Assembly (NCBI GenBank): GCA_021731405.1
Contig: JAKFXN010000003.1
Span: 62,001-126,000, forward strand
Reading direction: 5' to 3'
Source of the DNA: Candidatus Parcubacteria bacterium
GTDB lineage: Bacteria; Patescibacteria; Paceibacteria; UBA9973; UBA918
DNA: 64,000 nt
This document shows positions 63,402 to 64,000 of the stretch, piece after piece; positions within the stretch are counted from its first letter, which is position 1; every line of letters starts with the position of its first letter. Below the pieces are notes generated by a model. That model saw nothing but the letters and a program-made list of their open reading frames with translations. It made no database searches and was not told where the DNA came from. The position numbers and the translations under genes are program-made.

Positions 63402-63848
63402 TTATTGACTCTTCAAGATGCGGTCAATTTCGCGTTTATTGTCTCGGTCTTTAAGCGTTTGGCGCTTATCAGCTTGTTTTTTACCGCGAGCAAGCGCGAT
63501 ACCGAGCTTGATAGTACGTTTATTATTATACCACTTTAAAGCCACTATTGTCAACCCTTGCTTCTCGCTTCCAGTCTCCAGCTCATCGAGCTGTTTTCGG
63601 CTTAAAAGCAGCTTTCTGGCTCGTTCTGGGTCGTAGCTTTTTGGGGTATTGGCAACTTGGAAAGCGGTTACTGAAGCATTCACTAAAAAGGCTTCTCCAC
63701 CACGAATAATGACATAAGCGCCATTTAAGCTGGCTTTTCCAGCCCGAATGGCCTTTACTTCGTAGCCATGCAAAACAACCCCCGCTTCGTATTGTTCGAG
63801 GAATTCGTAGTCAAAGTACGCTTTTTTGTTTTGGATGTAATCAGCCAT
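63402..63848 (-). CDS. smpB: tmRNA-binding protein SmpB
   Basis: 148 residues. NKKAYFDYEFLEQYEAGVVLHGYEVKAIRAGKASLNGAYVII is the SmpB OB-fold core, and the C-terminal KKQADKRQTLKDRDNKREIDRILK tail enters the mRNA channel. It lies 138 bases upstream of ssrA on the same strand. The promoter is probably TTGCTC-17-TATAGT near 63885-63865. Confidence 0.97.
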   Translation of the reverse strand: MADYIQNKKAYFDYEFLEQYEAGVVLHGYEVKAIRAGKASLNGAYVIIRGGEAFLVNASVTAFQVANTPKSYDPERARKLLLSRKQLDELETGSEKQGLTIVALKWYNNKRTIKLGIALARGKKQADKRQTLKDRDNKREIDRILKSQ

Positions 63849-63974
63849 ATAAAGTATGACGTTCTAACTATAGATGGTATTACAACTTAGAGCAATTGGG
63901 CTTTTTTGGACAGTCTGTGGGCGTAGGGCGGTTTGCTCGTAAAGTGTGTTTTTTTCTGTATAATGCACCGTACT

Positions 63975-64000
63975 ATGTCAAATTTAGAAAACGAAAAGAA
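63975..64000 (+). CDS. Start of an unknown gene cut by the window end
   Basis: ATG TCA AAT TTA GAA AAC GAA AAG follows a -10 TATAAT (63957-63963 region) by about 12 bases. Only eight residues are visible (MSNLENEK). Confidence 0.5.

Noticed and set aside
1..64000. CRISPR array
   Set aside because: No regularly spaced repeats of 24-40 bases were seen; the repeats found are paired promoters, hairpins or dockerin codons.
1..64000. Alternative genetic code (UGA as Gly)
   Set aside because: UGA ends several well-bounded genes (for example 16142-16624, 24285-24575 and 59163-61337) right before terminators or coupled genes.

Overview
The window looks like the chromosome of a Candidate Phyla Radiation bacterium (Patescibacteria, most likely the Parcubacteria side). 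This is inferred from a ribosomal-protein cluster with no L30 between S5 and L15, many small membrane or secreted proteins of unknown function, a phosphoketolase plus acetate kinase pair, longer-than-usual NDK and S5 proteins, and protein types common in that radiation. TGA is used as a stop codon, so this is not one of the code-25 lineages. No rRNA gene, complete tRNA gene or CRISPR array was found.

Layout. (1) 0.2-10.6 kb: fusA, a solitary small gene, tuf-rpsJ, a DCC thiol protein, a TPR protein, a secreted Ig-like protein, then rplC-rplD-rplW-rplB. (2) 10.6-24.6 kb: an accessory block splits the S10 cluster. It holds an SDR, IspD/TarI-like, TagF-like and UbiA set that could make a CDP-polyol surface polymer; an HTTM protein next to a Cys-rich exported peptide with TPR, rhodanese and DsbA-like genes; an ECF sigma factor with a Met-rich membrane partner; and two small genes under near-identical duplicated promoters. 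(3) 24.8-33.3 kb: the rest of the ribosomal cluster in two operons (rpsS to rplE, rpsN to secY), separated by a structured non-coding stretch and a small gene. (4) 33.5-53.6 kb: housekeeping and mixed genes, including three NMP kinase-like genes, map, ndk, a 6S-like RNA candidate, a beta-CASP nuclease, infC-rpmI-rplT, a photolyase relative without Fe-S cysteines, DUF2256 and DUF1295 genes, SET, xfp-ackA, a histidine kinase and receiver, a cohesin-dockerin protein, a Mu Gam-like protein, a TrmB regulator and an ATL protein. (5) 53.7-62.6 kb: a defence-like island with HigBA, NUDIX, MazG, a GIY-YIG/DUF2075/S24 fusion, a PD-(D/E)XK protein, a C5 cytosine methyltransferase, a double-GHKL ATPase and a receiver-domain protein. 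It abuts the 3' end of ssrA (tmRNA), a classical integration target, and smpB follows.

Two gene styles coexist. Most genes seem leaderless or nearly so: a -10 hexamer lies 6-9 bases before the ATG. A second set of nine short single genes (2.5, 10.8, 16.1, 23.9, 24.3, 28.8, 50.6, 52.1 and 52.5 kb) each has a strong GGAG-type ribosome binding site, a 5' UTR, its own terminator and mostly a more G+C-rich codon style. Several ribosomal and translation promoters use an exact 16-base -35/-10 spacer followed by structured leaders.

The strongest candidates for something little described are the methyltransferase/double-GHKL/receiver operon and the self-cleaving-peptidase helicase fusion beside tmRNA, the HTTM/Cys-rich peptide/thiol cluster, the solitary-gene class with a duplicated promoter cassette, and two structured RNAs (28.4-28.7 kb and 36.97-37.16 kb). 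All calls come from reading the sequence; no database search was run.
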